Shown here piece by piece: positions 10,014 to 19,600 of a stretch of 64,000 nucleotides of DNA (positions are counted from its first letter, which is position 1; each line of letters begins with the position of its first letter). A program made the position numbers and the translations under genes. The stretch is from Cafeteria roenbergensis (taxonomy: Eukaryota; Sar; Bigyra; Bicosoecida; Cafeteriaceae), in contig VLTN01000083.1 of NCBI GenBank assembly GCA_008330645.1, positions 62,001 through 126,000 on the forward strand. The letters run 5' to 3'. The notes beneath the pieces were generated by a model, which did no database searches, was not told the DNA's origin, and saw nothing but the letters and a program-made list of their open reading frames with translations.

Positions 10014-10453
10014 TGTGCGGCCGATGGCGGCCTGACCCGCATGCCTCTGCGAGCGCCAGTGCCAGCGGCAGTCAATTCGCGCGCCGGTGCCAGCGGCAGT
10101 CAATGCGCGCGCCGGTGCCTGCACGCGCGTAGGGCCGGCGGCTTGCCGGTTGCGTCAGTGCGCCAGTGTGTTCTGGGGCAGCTCCAAGGTTGCTTTGCGG
10201 ACAGGGTTACGCACTCCAGGCATTCACAAGAGACGCCGGCTCGCAAAGTGAATCGCGCGTCACACGCTCACTACCAAAAACATACTTCAAATACAAAAAC
10301 ACACAACCACAAACAGACCTGCCAGCCGCTGCGTGAGAGCAGCCGCAACCACGCACGCGCCGTAGCCCGCATATGCGAGGGCCGGCCAGTCGATCGGAGC
10401 GAGCCGTTCACGGCCGCAGCGCTGCGCCGGGTCCCTCGCGAACACCAGCAAGG
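10014..10453. other. Intergenic spacer between convergent genes
   Basis: This 440-base spacer separates the stop of the disordered-protein gene (+) from the stop of the next gene (-). It holds a 28-base direct repeat (about two and a half units, 10061-10122, beginning GCCAGCGGCAGTCAAT). It also holds an A-rich island at about 10270-10318, unusual in this GC-rich DNA, which would suit 3'-end formation for one or both convergent transcripts. I see no gene. Confidence 0.5.
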
Positions 10454-13400
10454 CTAGCTCACGCTGCGAGTGGGCAGAGCTCGTGTGGCGTTGAGCAGCG
10501 CACCGAGAACGACCATGCACAGCGGCGGCACGAGCTCTGCCAGCAAGGGCCCCCTGGCCCAGGCCCCGACGTCGACGGTCACGGCTTCAACGCCGTCTGG
10601 TGGCAGGTTCGCCAAGGCGGCCAGCCGGTGACCAATCTCGGCGGTCACGCTGTCCGGCTGCCCCTCTGGCGCCAGCAAGCACAGAAGGATCCAGACCAGG
10701 CAGCCGGCCGACACCAGCTCTGCTGGCAGAGCCCTGAGCGGGGCGAGGCAGCGGCAGGAGCAGCGGGGCGGCGCGTCGCTCGCCGTGCGGTGCGAGGGAC
10801 GGGAGAGCGATGGCGCGAGCTGCGCGCCCCGCGGCGACACATCGCGCCACCCCCCCGGCTGGGGCCGTGCTTGCGACATGCGAACGACGGGCACTTGCGC
10901 CTGGCGAATGCGTGCCCAGGCCTCAGTGCCTGGGTGGCCGAACCCGCCGAACTCGGCGGGCCCTTCAAACCCGTCGGTGCGCCCGCCGGGCGGGTCGGCT
11001 GCCCGCCCCGCGCCGGTGCTGCCGCGGCCGCCGCGGCTCCCCGTCTCCCCCGCGGGGCTGCCGCGGCCCGTCGCCGCCTCGTCCTCGCGGCTGGAGCTGC
11101 CCTGCTCTGACTGCGCGTCGTCGCTGTCGCTGGCAGTTGGGCGGGCGTGGCCCCCGCTGCCGCCAGCCGGCTCGCGTTCGGATCGCTGGCCACTGCTCTC
11201 TGCCCCGCCCCGCCAGTCCGCACCAGTGTCAGCCATTTCCACCCGCACCACCGCTCTCAGCTGAGTGCGGTCCAGGCCGGACGACGGCAGTCCTGCGAAG
11301 CGTCCCGTGGAGCTGGACAGTCGGGATGACGAGATCGCCGCGCCGAGTTCGTCGTCGGGCTCGACGCGCGATGCGTGGAACGCGCCTCGCTCTGCCGGGT
11401 CGTCGTGGCTCGGCAGCTCCCACGCCGCCACAGGGGCAGCGGCGGGCGCGTTGCCGGCCCCGCGAATCACAAGCCCGGCAGGTTCAGGCATCCCCACCCA
11501 CACGCGCCAAGTGGTCTGCGGCTCGGGCTGGTCATCCGCCCGTTCGCCTCCTGTCAGGCTTGCCATGGACGCCAAACGCGGCACTGCAGCCAGCGTCGCG
11601 TGCCTGTCGGCGCGGCGCCGCGCCAGGAAGAGCGGCTCTACCGCCCGCATCGAGCTTCTGGCGTCGCCCACGGCAGCGAACGCCAGCACCAGCTTGTCGC
11701 TGGCCGTCACGCCCGCCCACGCCCGCCGCCCTTCCAGTGCACTGTCGACGCCGCCGACCGGGCTCGGAGCCGTGCTGGGCACGGGGGCAATTCCCCAGCG
11801 GGCTCCACGGTCGCCGCCACTGCCGCTGTTGCTGCCACCGCTGCCGCCGCTGCCGCCACCCTGCATGCGCCCCACGGCCGGCGGCTGAGCGCTCCGCCCA
11901 CCCCTGCCAAACACTCGCAGGGCAGTTGCTGGCCCACCGGCGCCCGAGCTCACATGCCTTCCCGGTGCCGGCGCCGGACCGGCCGAACGCACCTCCCCGC
12001 CCGAGCCGGTGTCGCTGTCTGTGAAGAATAGGGTTTCTGACACGGACGACACACCGACCCGCGACCCAGCCGGCAGAGAGCTCCTCGCCACACCAGTCGA
12101 GCTGGGCAGAGCCGTGCTGATTGCCGAGGCCGCGGCTGCGGAGCCGGGAACTGACGTTCGGCCGGTCGCCGCCGCCGCGGCCGCCGCCGCCTCTAGCGAG
12201 CGTCGAGCTGCGATTGCACGGCAGGCAGCGACGGCGGAGGCCACAGCTGCCAGAACGTGCGCCACCGTCGCGCCCGCCGCCACAACTCCTCCCAGCAACG
12301 ATGCAGTCGCCAGCGCAGCGGTGGCGAGGCCCCACCCAGTCATTGACAAGATGCGTCCCAGCCCCGGGAGCACCCGCCTGCACGCCACCGCCCTGGCGGC
12401 GACGGCGTCGCGCCGCAGCTCTGCCAGCTTTGGCGCGTCCGCTCGCGCCCGGCACCGCCACAGCGGTCCGGTCATGCCGCCACTGCTGCTCCGCCACCCC
12501 GCCGGCGGCGCCAGCGCCATGGACGCTGCTGCTAGTACCACCAGCGCGCACGCCATCCCACCCAGGGCCGCGAGTCCGCTGCCTATCAGAGGCTGGCATC
12601 GCCGCCCGACAGCCCAGGCGCGCGCCACAGCTTGGTTCGATGGGTTTGACGCTGCTGCTGCAGCTGCCACCGACCTCGTCGCCGCCTCGCGCAGGCAGCG
12701 TGGCGCTGCGGCAGTGGCTTGCGCCGGAGCAGCATCGCCCTGCCAGGTCGAGGCATCTGCCCAGACGAGCCACCGACCGGTGACAGCGTGACTGTTCTGG
12801 TCGGAGAGCGCTGCGGCGAGGCTGACGGCTGCCAGGGCCGGGGCTGCTGCCGGGCCGGTGAGCCGGCGGGAGAGTGCCCCGCTGGCGACGGCCGCAGCCG
12901 CGGGGCGGGCTGCCGCCCAGGAGGCGTTGCTGCTCACGCCGGTGAACGCCACAGGGTCTGAGCCAGCGGGGTCCGCTCTGGCCGCTCGGGCGGCGGCTGC
13001 CTCGGCCGTGCGGGCGTCGATCAGCCACTCCCTGTCGTCCGCCGGCATGGGCGCCACGCACATCGCGACTCCCAGCGGAAGCCACGTCAGGCGGATGGTA
13101 AGCGGAACCAAGGGCGTCGGCCTGGCGGGCGGCCGTGGCTGGCCCGTGGCCGGGTTGACGCTTGCATTGGCCCACACGCGCGAGTCCGCAGCGGCAGGGC
13201 AGCTCACGCAAGTGGCGACGAGGCAGCCGGGGGCCGTGGCAGTGACCGCGCCCGCCTCGGAGGCAACGCCGAGCAGGAGCGCTGCCTGCGTCGTGCGGAG
13301 CAGCTCCCCGGCCGGCACCTCGAGCGTCACCTCCAGCCAGGCAGACGACAGCAGTGGGGAGAGCAGAGCCCTCACAGTCCTGTTGGCAGTGCGGCCGCTG

Positions 13401-14905
13401 CCTTCCAGCCTCCCGTGGCTGTCGAACACGCCGAGACGACCGGAGGCCACGGCCGACGTCATCGCAGCCGAGGCGTCCACACAGGCCGCACGCAGCCTGG
13501 CCGACGCGCGCGGGCCGGTCCAGGCCGTCATCCAGTGGCGCACCGCCAGCCGCCCCGGCCCCCCGGCAAGCTCCAGCCAGGGGACCATGCCCCCGCGGTG
13601 GTCGCCGCGCTCGTCGGCGCACTCTGGCGTGCAAACGGGGTATCCGGAGAGGAATGAGGCGAGCTGCGTTGGGCTGCAACGGTACCACTGGAAGGCGCCG
13701 CCGTCCGCGCGCCGCAGGCCCGCTAGGAGGGCGGGGGAGGGCACGGCCCCGCCCGACACGGCCCGGCTCTGGATCACCCGGGTGATGTTCGCGAGGCACG
13801 ACTGCAGGTCGCAAGCTGGCAGCGGCGCCGACGGGTCGCCGCCCGAGCGGATCGCGGCGGCAGGGCCGCACGCCTGGCAAGGCTTGAACCAAACGTTGAA
13901 TGACGCGTAGCCGGTCTGCCAGGACGCCAGCGCCGGCGGAAGGGGCTGCAGCGGGGCCAGGGAGCCGAGGATCGCGTCGCTGAGGCACTCTCTTTGCCTG
14001 GGACTGGACCAGTTTAAGGGCACCACCTCCCCCACAGACCCGCACATGAGACCCATGACGTCGCACGTGGTGTTGTGGCCCCCGAAGCACTGCATGGACG
14101 TTGGGGGCGAGAACGCCTCCGGGTTGCGCTCCGTCCACTTGGGCCGGACGGAGAACCCCGAGGCGTCGTGAGAGTACTGGCAGCCAGCGCCCTCAGTCGC
14201 GCCATCCACCCAGGTGCCGCCGTGGGAGTACAACGGCAAGATGGGCGCGAGCTGCGAGGCGTTCCACGCCGCGCCTTGCGGGAAGAGCAGCTTGCTCTGT
14301 CCGGGGCTCGTCAGTTCGCTCCCGGGCGCCACCAGCCCGAGCCGCGACACGTTCACAACGTAGAGCGTCAGGATCTGGTGCGGTCTGTCGATGAAGTACC
14401 TCCAGCCGCGCTCGCCCGGCAGCGTCGGTCCGAATGTTGCGGCCGAATCTGGCTGCCCAGGCTTGGAGTCCGGATCCAGCGTGCTGATGGTCGGCAGCAC
14501 CTCCTTGACAAACGGCTGGAAGCCTGACTCGGCAGTTTTGAAAGTGGCAGTCAAGATGCTCCCAAAGCCGGCCTGCGACACGTCCGACTCGCGAAGCATC
14601 GAGTTTTGGATCAGCGGACCGGGGTTTTGCAGCGAGTCCTGGCCGGGACAGTGCGGCCGGTATGCGAAATCGAGCGCCGAGGTGGTTGCCCACCAGCCGA
14701 CGACGTTGGTGCAGCACGGAGGCGGATAGGCAGACGGAGTGAACCAGGACTCGACGACGATGGCCACCTCCCCGTCGAGCAGTGTGGAGGCAGTGCGAGA
14801 CGCGTTGTGGGCGTGCGACCTGCACGCCGGGGCGCTTGCGTTAAACGGCAAGGGCTCATCCGATGCCTGCAGGCTGGCGACGGGCCTTGCCTGCACGAAC
14901 GTCTC
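10454..14905 (-). CDS. Cys-rich, multi-pass membrane protein of unknown family (first exon not found)
   Basis: A frame of about 1,480 residues runs from about 14905 down to a TAG at 10454-10456. It has no ATG near its upstream end, and the sequence GCCGCAG/GAGACG at about 14905 looks like a 3' splice site, so at least one upstream exon, presumably with the start and signal peptide, is missing from my model. The first 600 residues form a Cys-rich ectodomain with many Asn-X-Ser/Thr sites (NAS, NVS, NTT, NWS, NIT, NRT). Hydrophobic segments follow: one near 12590-12520, a long one near 12350-12210, and two near the C terminus (about 10720-10670 and 10540-10480). Between them lies a Ser/Gly-rich disordered region of about 450 residues (12150-10850). 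The layout is that of a plasma-membrane receptor-like or channel-like protein, but I recognise no domain. Confidence 0.6.
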   Translation of the reverse strand, partial: ETFVQARPVASLQASDEPLPFNASAPACRSHAHNASRTASTLLDGEVAIVVESWFTPSAYPPPCCTNVVGWWATTSALDFAYRPHCPGQDSLQNPGPLIQNSMLRESDVSQAGFGSILTATFKTAESGFQPFVKEVLPTISTLDPDSKPGQPDSAATFGPTLPGERGWRYFIDRPHQILTLYVVNVSRLGLVAPGSELTSPGQSKLLFPQGAAWNASQLAPILPLYSHGGTWVDGATEGAGCQYSHDASGFSVRPKWTERNPEAFSPPTSMQCFGGHNTTCDVMGLMCGSVGEVVPLNWSSPRQRECLSDAILGSLAPLQPLPPALASWQTGYASFNVWFKPCQACGPAAAIRSGGDPSAPLPACDLQSCLANITRVIQSRAVSGGAVPSPALLAGLRRADGGAFQWYRCSPTQLASFLSGYPVCTPECADERGDHRGGMVPWLELAGGPGRLAVRHWMTAWTGPRASARLRAACVDASAAMTSAVASGRLGVFDSHGRLEGSGRTANRTVRALLSPLLSSAWLEVTLEVPAGELLRTTQAALLLGVASEAGAVTATAPGCLVATCVSCPAAADSRVWANASVNPATGQPRPPARPTPLVPLTIRLTWLPLGVAMCVAPMPADDREWLIDARTAEAAAARAARADPAGSDPVAFTGVSSNASWAAARPAAAAVASGALSRRLTGPAAAPALAAVSLAAALSDQNSHAVTGRWLVWADASTWQGDAAPAQATAAAPRCLREAATRSVAAAAAASNPSNQAVARAWAVGRRCQPLIGSGLAALGGMACALVVLAAASMALAPPAGWRSSSGGMTGPLWRCRARADAPKLAELRRDAVAARAVACRRVLPGLGRILSMTGWGLATAALATASLLGGVVAAGATVAHVLAAVASAVAACRAIAARRSLEAAAAAAAATGRTSVPGSAAAASAISTALPSSTGVARSSLPAGSRVGVSSVSETLFFTDSDTGSGGEVRSAGPAPAPGRHVSSGAGGPATALRVFGRGGRSAQPPAVGRMQGGGSGGSGGSNSGSGGDRGARWGIAPVPSTAPSPVGGVDSALEGRRAWAGVTASDKLVLAFAAVGDARSSMRAVEPLFLARRRADRHATLAAVPRLASMASLTGGERADDQPEPQTTWRVWVGMPEPAGLVIRGAGNAPAAAPVAAWELPSHDDPAERGAFHASRVEPDDELGAAISSSRLSSSTGRFAGLPSSGLDRTQLRAVVRVEMADTGADWRGGAESSGQRSEREPAGGSGGHARPTASDSDDAQSEQGSSSREDEAATGRGSPAGETGSRGGRGSTGAGRAADPPGGRTDGFEGPAEFGGFGHPGTEAWARIRQAQVPVVRMSQARPQPGGWRDVSPRGAQLAPSLSRPSHRTASDAPPRCSCRCLAPLRALPAELVSAGCLVWILLCLLAPEGQPDSVTAEIGHRLAALANLPPDGVEAVTVDVGAWARGPLLAELVPPLCMVVLGALLNATRALPTRSVS

Positions 14906-16602
14906 CTGCGGCGCTTGCCGGTCATAGTGGTGGGCAGTTGCGGACGAAAGTCAAGGGAAGGGTTGAGCGACAAAATCGGCGAGCAGAGAAAGCTTGCGTG
15001 CGCGCGGGCGGGCCACCGGCCAGCCGCCGGTTGCGGGAAGCAGGGCGGCCACGCGGCGCGCTGGCGGACCTCCGCATGTCTCACCGCGCTGGGGAGGCCA
15101 GGGAGGCCGCGGAAGCCGCCCGCGTGGGTGGAACCGGCGTGTCGAGTCGGCTCGCTTCCCGGTCGAGTCAGCACTGGCCAGTCTTCTGCCGCGCCGGCGA
15201 TGACGTTTCTCGTGAAATTGGACACCATTTGGAAGTCGCCTGGGCAGACGGTTGCGAGAGCCTCCGCGGAGGCTCCGCACACGCGCCCCAGGTCAGCTGC
15301 GGCGCGCGCGGAGGAGGAGGCGGACGAGGGAATGAGCGGCGCCGGCGGTTTTCGCGGCAATGACTCGCAAGCTGGCCGGCTCGAGCTGCCAGGGTCGCCT
15401 CGGGCGCGGATGTGGGCGGGGCAGCAGCCCCTCGGCCATCAGCGCACGGGGGGCAAATGCTGGCGCATCATTGCGCGACGAGAGGCGCGGCGCAGCCAGC
15501 GCCCACGCTGTGTTGCTGGCCAGGGTCTGGGAGCTTTGCGTTGCTCCCCATCAAACAGCAAGCTTGGCCGGACTCACGCAGCAGCGCCGGGTGCGCCCCT
15601 GGCAAAACCCCTGCGACGGCACCCGCAGCTATGTGCCCCAGATCGCACAGGTCGTCCAGAACGGGGTGATGCGGGCGAGAAGCCACCGCCACGACGAGAA
15701 GAAGCGCGCACACCGCGTGCGCAAGCGCGCGTCCTGGACCGCATGCGAGCGAGCCAGGGACGTGCGAGCGCGGCCAGTCGCCACGTGCCGCTACAAGGGA
15801 CGTGCGGGCGGCGGGCGCGCCCTCGGGTCGGCGAGTCTCTTTGCCAGCTGCAGGCGCTGCGAGTCTGACTTTCGCGCGCAGTCTTCCCGGCCAAATGCCG
15901 TCGCGCCGGCCGGCTCCGCTCGCCTGCAGGTCTGCGTCGCAGCGCAAGGCCCTTGGCATCCGGCCGCGCCAGCAGCGAGGGCACGTTTCCTGGGGCGGCC
16001 ACTAGGAAGGCGACTCGTGTTTCGGATGAGTGCGTCAGCGCAGCCGCGGCAATCTCGGGTTGGCGAGCGAGCGAGTCCCCGACAGCCTCGCTCTGCCGCG
16101 CTGCATCCGCGGAGCATCGACTGGCCGATGGCGAGAACGACGCCCGTGGTGCCCGCACACCGCAGCAGCCCGCCCGCGCCGTCTGCTTGCCACCCCTCGC
16201 ATACGTTGAGCGCCCGCAGCACCGGAATGCTCAAGCTCGCGCGCCAGTGCATTGGCAAAACCAAGCGGCCTGGCACGAGATGGACGCCATTCACGCACTT
16301 GGCCGTCCACTGCGCACCGGTACGATACACCAGGCGAGTCTGCGCCGAAGGCTTCGGCAGTGCTGACCGTGGCAGCAGCCTGGCCTCGCCAACGCCATCG
16401 GAGTGACGCGCTGGCGTGCGGGCTCCCGGCAGAGCCGAAGCAAAGGGGAGTCCGGAACCTCGCCCACCGCGGCAACGCACGCCGTTGTTGGGCCGCCCCT
16501 GCCACCCAGGCCGCGTGGTCTGGAGGGGAGGGTCCCTGCCGGCTCGTCGCGGGGGTGCGCGCTGCGCCATTGCCTTGTGCCAAGGGCCAGCTCTGCCCCT
16601 CC
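14906..16602. other. Intergenic region between divergent genes
   Basis: About 1.7 kb lies between the - strand Cys-rich gene and the + strand Ala-rich gene, so both promoters and any 5' exons should be here. Frames in this interval are Arg/Ala/Pro-rich on both strands, as expected of GC-rich non-coding DNA. The frame of the downstream gene is open from about 16252. I could not identify the missing first exon of the - strand gene, nor any RNA gene. Confidence 0.4.
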
Positions 16603-19600
16603 ATGCGGCATTCGGCTGCGGCAGGCGGCCGCCTCGGGCTCCGGGCCCGGCCCCCTCGACGGTTCCAGTGCGGCTTGCCCCGCATTCCTGGCTCTTCTCA
16701 GGGCACGTGCGACTTTTGCTCCTGCCCGTTGACAAGGGCCCCGCCAGGGCGCCCCACGCGACCGGACGCTGGCCAAGTCCACGCTGCGACGCCCTCTCGC
16801 GACTCCAAGCCACCTGCGCCGGCCGCTGAAACAACGCCGGACGCGCCCGTCGCCGCGCGTCAAAGCACGGCGCAGGCTGTCGCGGCCGCGGCGCGTGACG
16901 AGCTGGCTGTAGCACTGGCCGCGTCGGCCGCGTCTGCGCTCAAGGCAGGTCCAGCCGCGGGGCGCGGCAGGTGGGCCATTGACCTTGCAGTTGCGCATGT
17001 CAACTTCGCGGTCCTCGTGGATGTGCTGCGGGCGGCGGGGGGGACGGCGAAGGGCTGCAGCAGCGGCGTGGGCGCGGGCAGCAGCCGGACCACCACCGAC
17101 GGCGCTGCCGCCGCGGCCAGCGATGGCCCGGCAGCGCCATCGCCCGCAGCCGCCATCTTGGGCGCGCACGGCACGTCCCTGCAGGCGCGCTGCGTCATCA
17201 ACCGGGCCGCCGGCCTGGCGGGGGCGCTGTCGTCGCCAGGTCCGGCCACCGGCTCTGCCGGTTGTCCCGGCAGCAGTGGCTGCCCGCTGCCGCTGCGTCG
17301 GGGAGCGGTGCTGCACCCGGCAGAGCTTCACCGGTGCGCCGCCTGCCTGGAGGTGCAGGCCCGCCAGCTGAGCGCAACGGTGCGGCGTGGCGAGGCAGCA
17401 GCTGGCCGCCCGCAGCAAGATCCGGCCAGCGGCGCCGGCAGCGGCAGCGGCAGTGTCGGCGGCAGCAGTATCGGGGGCAGCGGCAGTATCGGCGGCAGCA
17501 GTGTCGGCAGCAGCCAGGAGCTGCCCGCGGGGGTGGAGCCGTTTGAACGCGCTGCCGAGCTGTGGAAGGCCGCGGCGCCATTGGCTGGCTTTCTCAGACA
17601 CCCATCTGCAGGCGTGGACGCCGACGGACGGGCCTTGTCTGGCCGCAGGGCGGGGCAGCTGGCGTCCGCGCCGCAGCAGCAGCAGCGCCGCCGGCAGAGC
17701 AAGCCTCCACCCCGCCCGCAGCCACATCTTCAGCTCTATCCCGACCCCTCCAGCAGCGGCACCGGCAGCGAAACCGCGACTACGACGGCCGGCTCAGACT
17801 GGGAATCGCTCTCCCCCACGCTGCAAGCCGCGGTATCCAGCTCAGCGGGCAGAGCCGTCCTGCTGACGCTAGCCGACGTCGCGGAGGCGTGTGCCCTGGC
17901 GGGGCACAGCTCCGCCGCCGCAGCAGCGGCCCGAGCCATTGTCCCAGTTGCGGCCGTCGCGGCCCGGCACTGGGCGGACGCGGCGATGCGTGCCCGGCAG
18001 AGCCGCCGGAGCGGGACGGCTCTGTCGAGCGCTGCGGAGCAGGCGGCTCGTCGCGACGGCCACGCTGCGTTCCTTGCGGCGCCCCTCACCCGGGCCATCC
18101 TGGCGGTTTCACGAGTGGAGGCTCTGTCGTTGGCGGCGTCGTCGCGGTCGGCGGCGGCGGCAGCGGCGGCGGGTCCCCGCCAGCCGCGCTCTGGCGAGTG
18201 GGAGGTGTCGGAGGACCTGTGTGCGAGGGTGCTGGCAGAGCTGGTGCGGTCGGCAGAGCTGCTGGCTGGCCGGGGCTCGCTCAAGCGGCCGGTGTCTGAC
18301 CGCGCCAGAGCCAAGTGGGACGACTGCGTCGAAGTGGCTCTGCCGATCGCAGTGCTGGCCGCAGCCGCACCGGCTCTCGGGCACGCGTGGGTGCGCGCCG
18401 CGGAGCCGCCGTTTCGCGGAACGAGCTCTGCCGCAGCGGCTGCCGGTCAGTGGCAGAGCTCCTTCGGGCGGTCGTCAGCCGCGTCCAGCTCTGCCAGGAT
18501 GCTCGTGCGGGTGACGCGGTCGTTGGGAAGTGGGTCGTCGTCGGACTCTGCGGGTGCAGAGCTGTCTGAGGCGATGGCGCGACTGTGGGCCCCGAGCGAT
18601 GCGCATCGCTCGGTCACCCCGACAGAGGGCGGCGTCGCTCACACTGGGGCGGCAGGCCCAGCCACTGACCGCGAAGCCATCTCGTTGGCGACGTCAACGC
18701 GCCAGCTGCCGGCGGCAGGCCACTGGTGGTCTGGCAGAGCCGTCCTGGGAACGCTCGGCCCGCCGGCTACCGCCTCCAGCGACCCCATGGCAGCGATGGC
18801 CCGAGCGGCCGCGGCGGAGGAGGCGGCCGACGCCGTGGCCGCGTCGCTCAGCGGTGGGTCACCGCTGGATCGGCTGCTGCGCGCTGCCCGCCTCGTGGCT
18901 GGCGACGGCCCGCCGGCCCAGCCCCTCCTCGCCCCATCCGCGCCCAGGCCTCTGCAAGCAGGCTTGGCTCCCCCGCGCGACGCGGCGCCGCGGTCCGGCG
19001 CGGAGCTTGTCCCGGCAGTGGCGGCGGCTCACGCCCTCTCGCGCTGGGAGCCCCGCCAAGACGAAGTGGGGGCTTTCCCGGCAGAGCTTTGCGACGTCGT
19101 CACGGAGGCGCTTCTCGCCTGTCGGGAGCTAGCAGCAGCAGGGGGCGTTGATGCCGGCGCTGCGGCGCCTCTCGCCGCCCAGCTGTGCCTGTCGGTTGCC
19201 ACAGAGCGCCGCACGTCAGCCGACGCGGCTCTGGCGGCGGTTGCAGTCGCCGTGGGCCGGGCCTGCCCGGGCGCAGCGCCGGCTGACGCCGTAGCTGACG
19301 CGGCCTCCACCCTTCGCGGGCTGGCCGCTGGTGCCAGGCAGCTCTCTGCCCAAGGCGCCGCAGCGGCTCTGCCGTCAGCTGACGAGCTTGCGCGGGCGGC
19401 AAGCGACCTCGTGTTGGCTCTACCGGCGGATCTGCCGCCAGCCGAAGGCTCTGCCGCAGGCCTGGGGGTTCCCTCGAGCGGGCTGGCCGCGTCGCGCCTG
19501 GCTGCCGTGAGCGCGGCGCTGTTTGCGGAGGCCGCCGCCGTCCTTGCTGCCGCTGGTGCTGGATTGGTGGGTGGCCTTCCGAGCGGCAGCCTTGCCGAGG

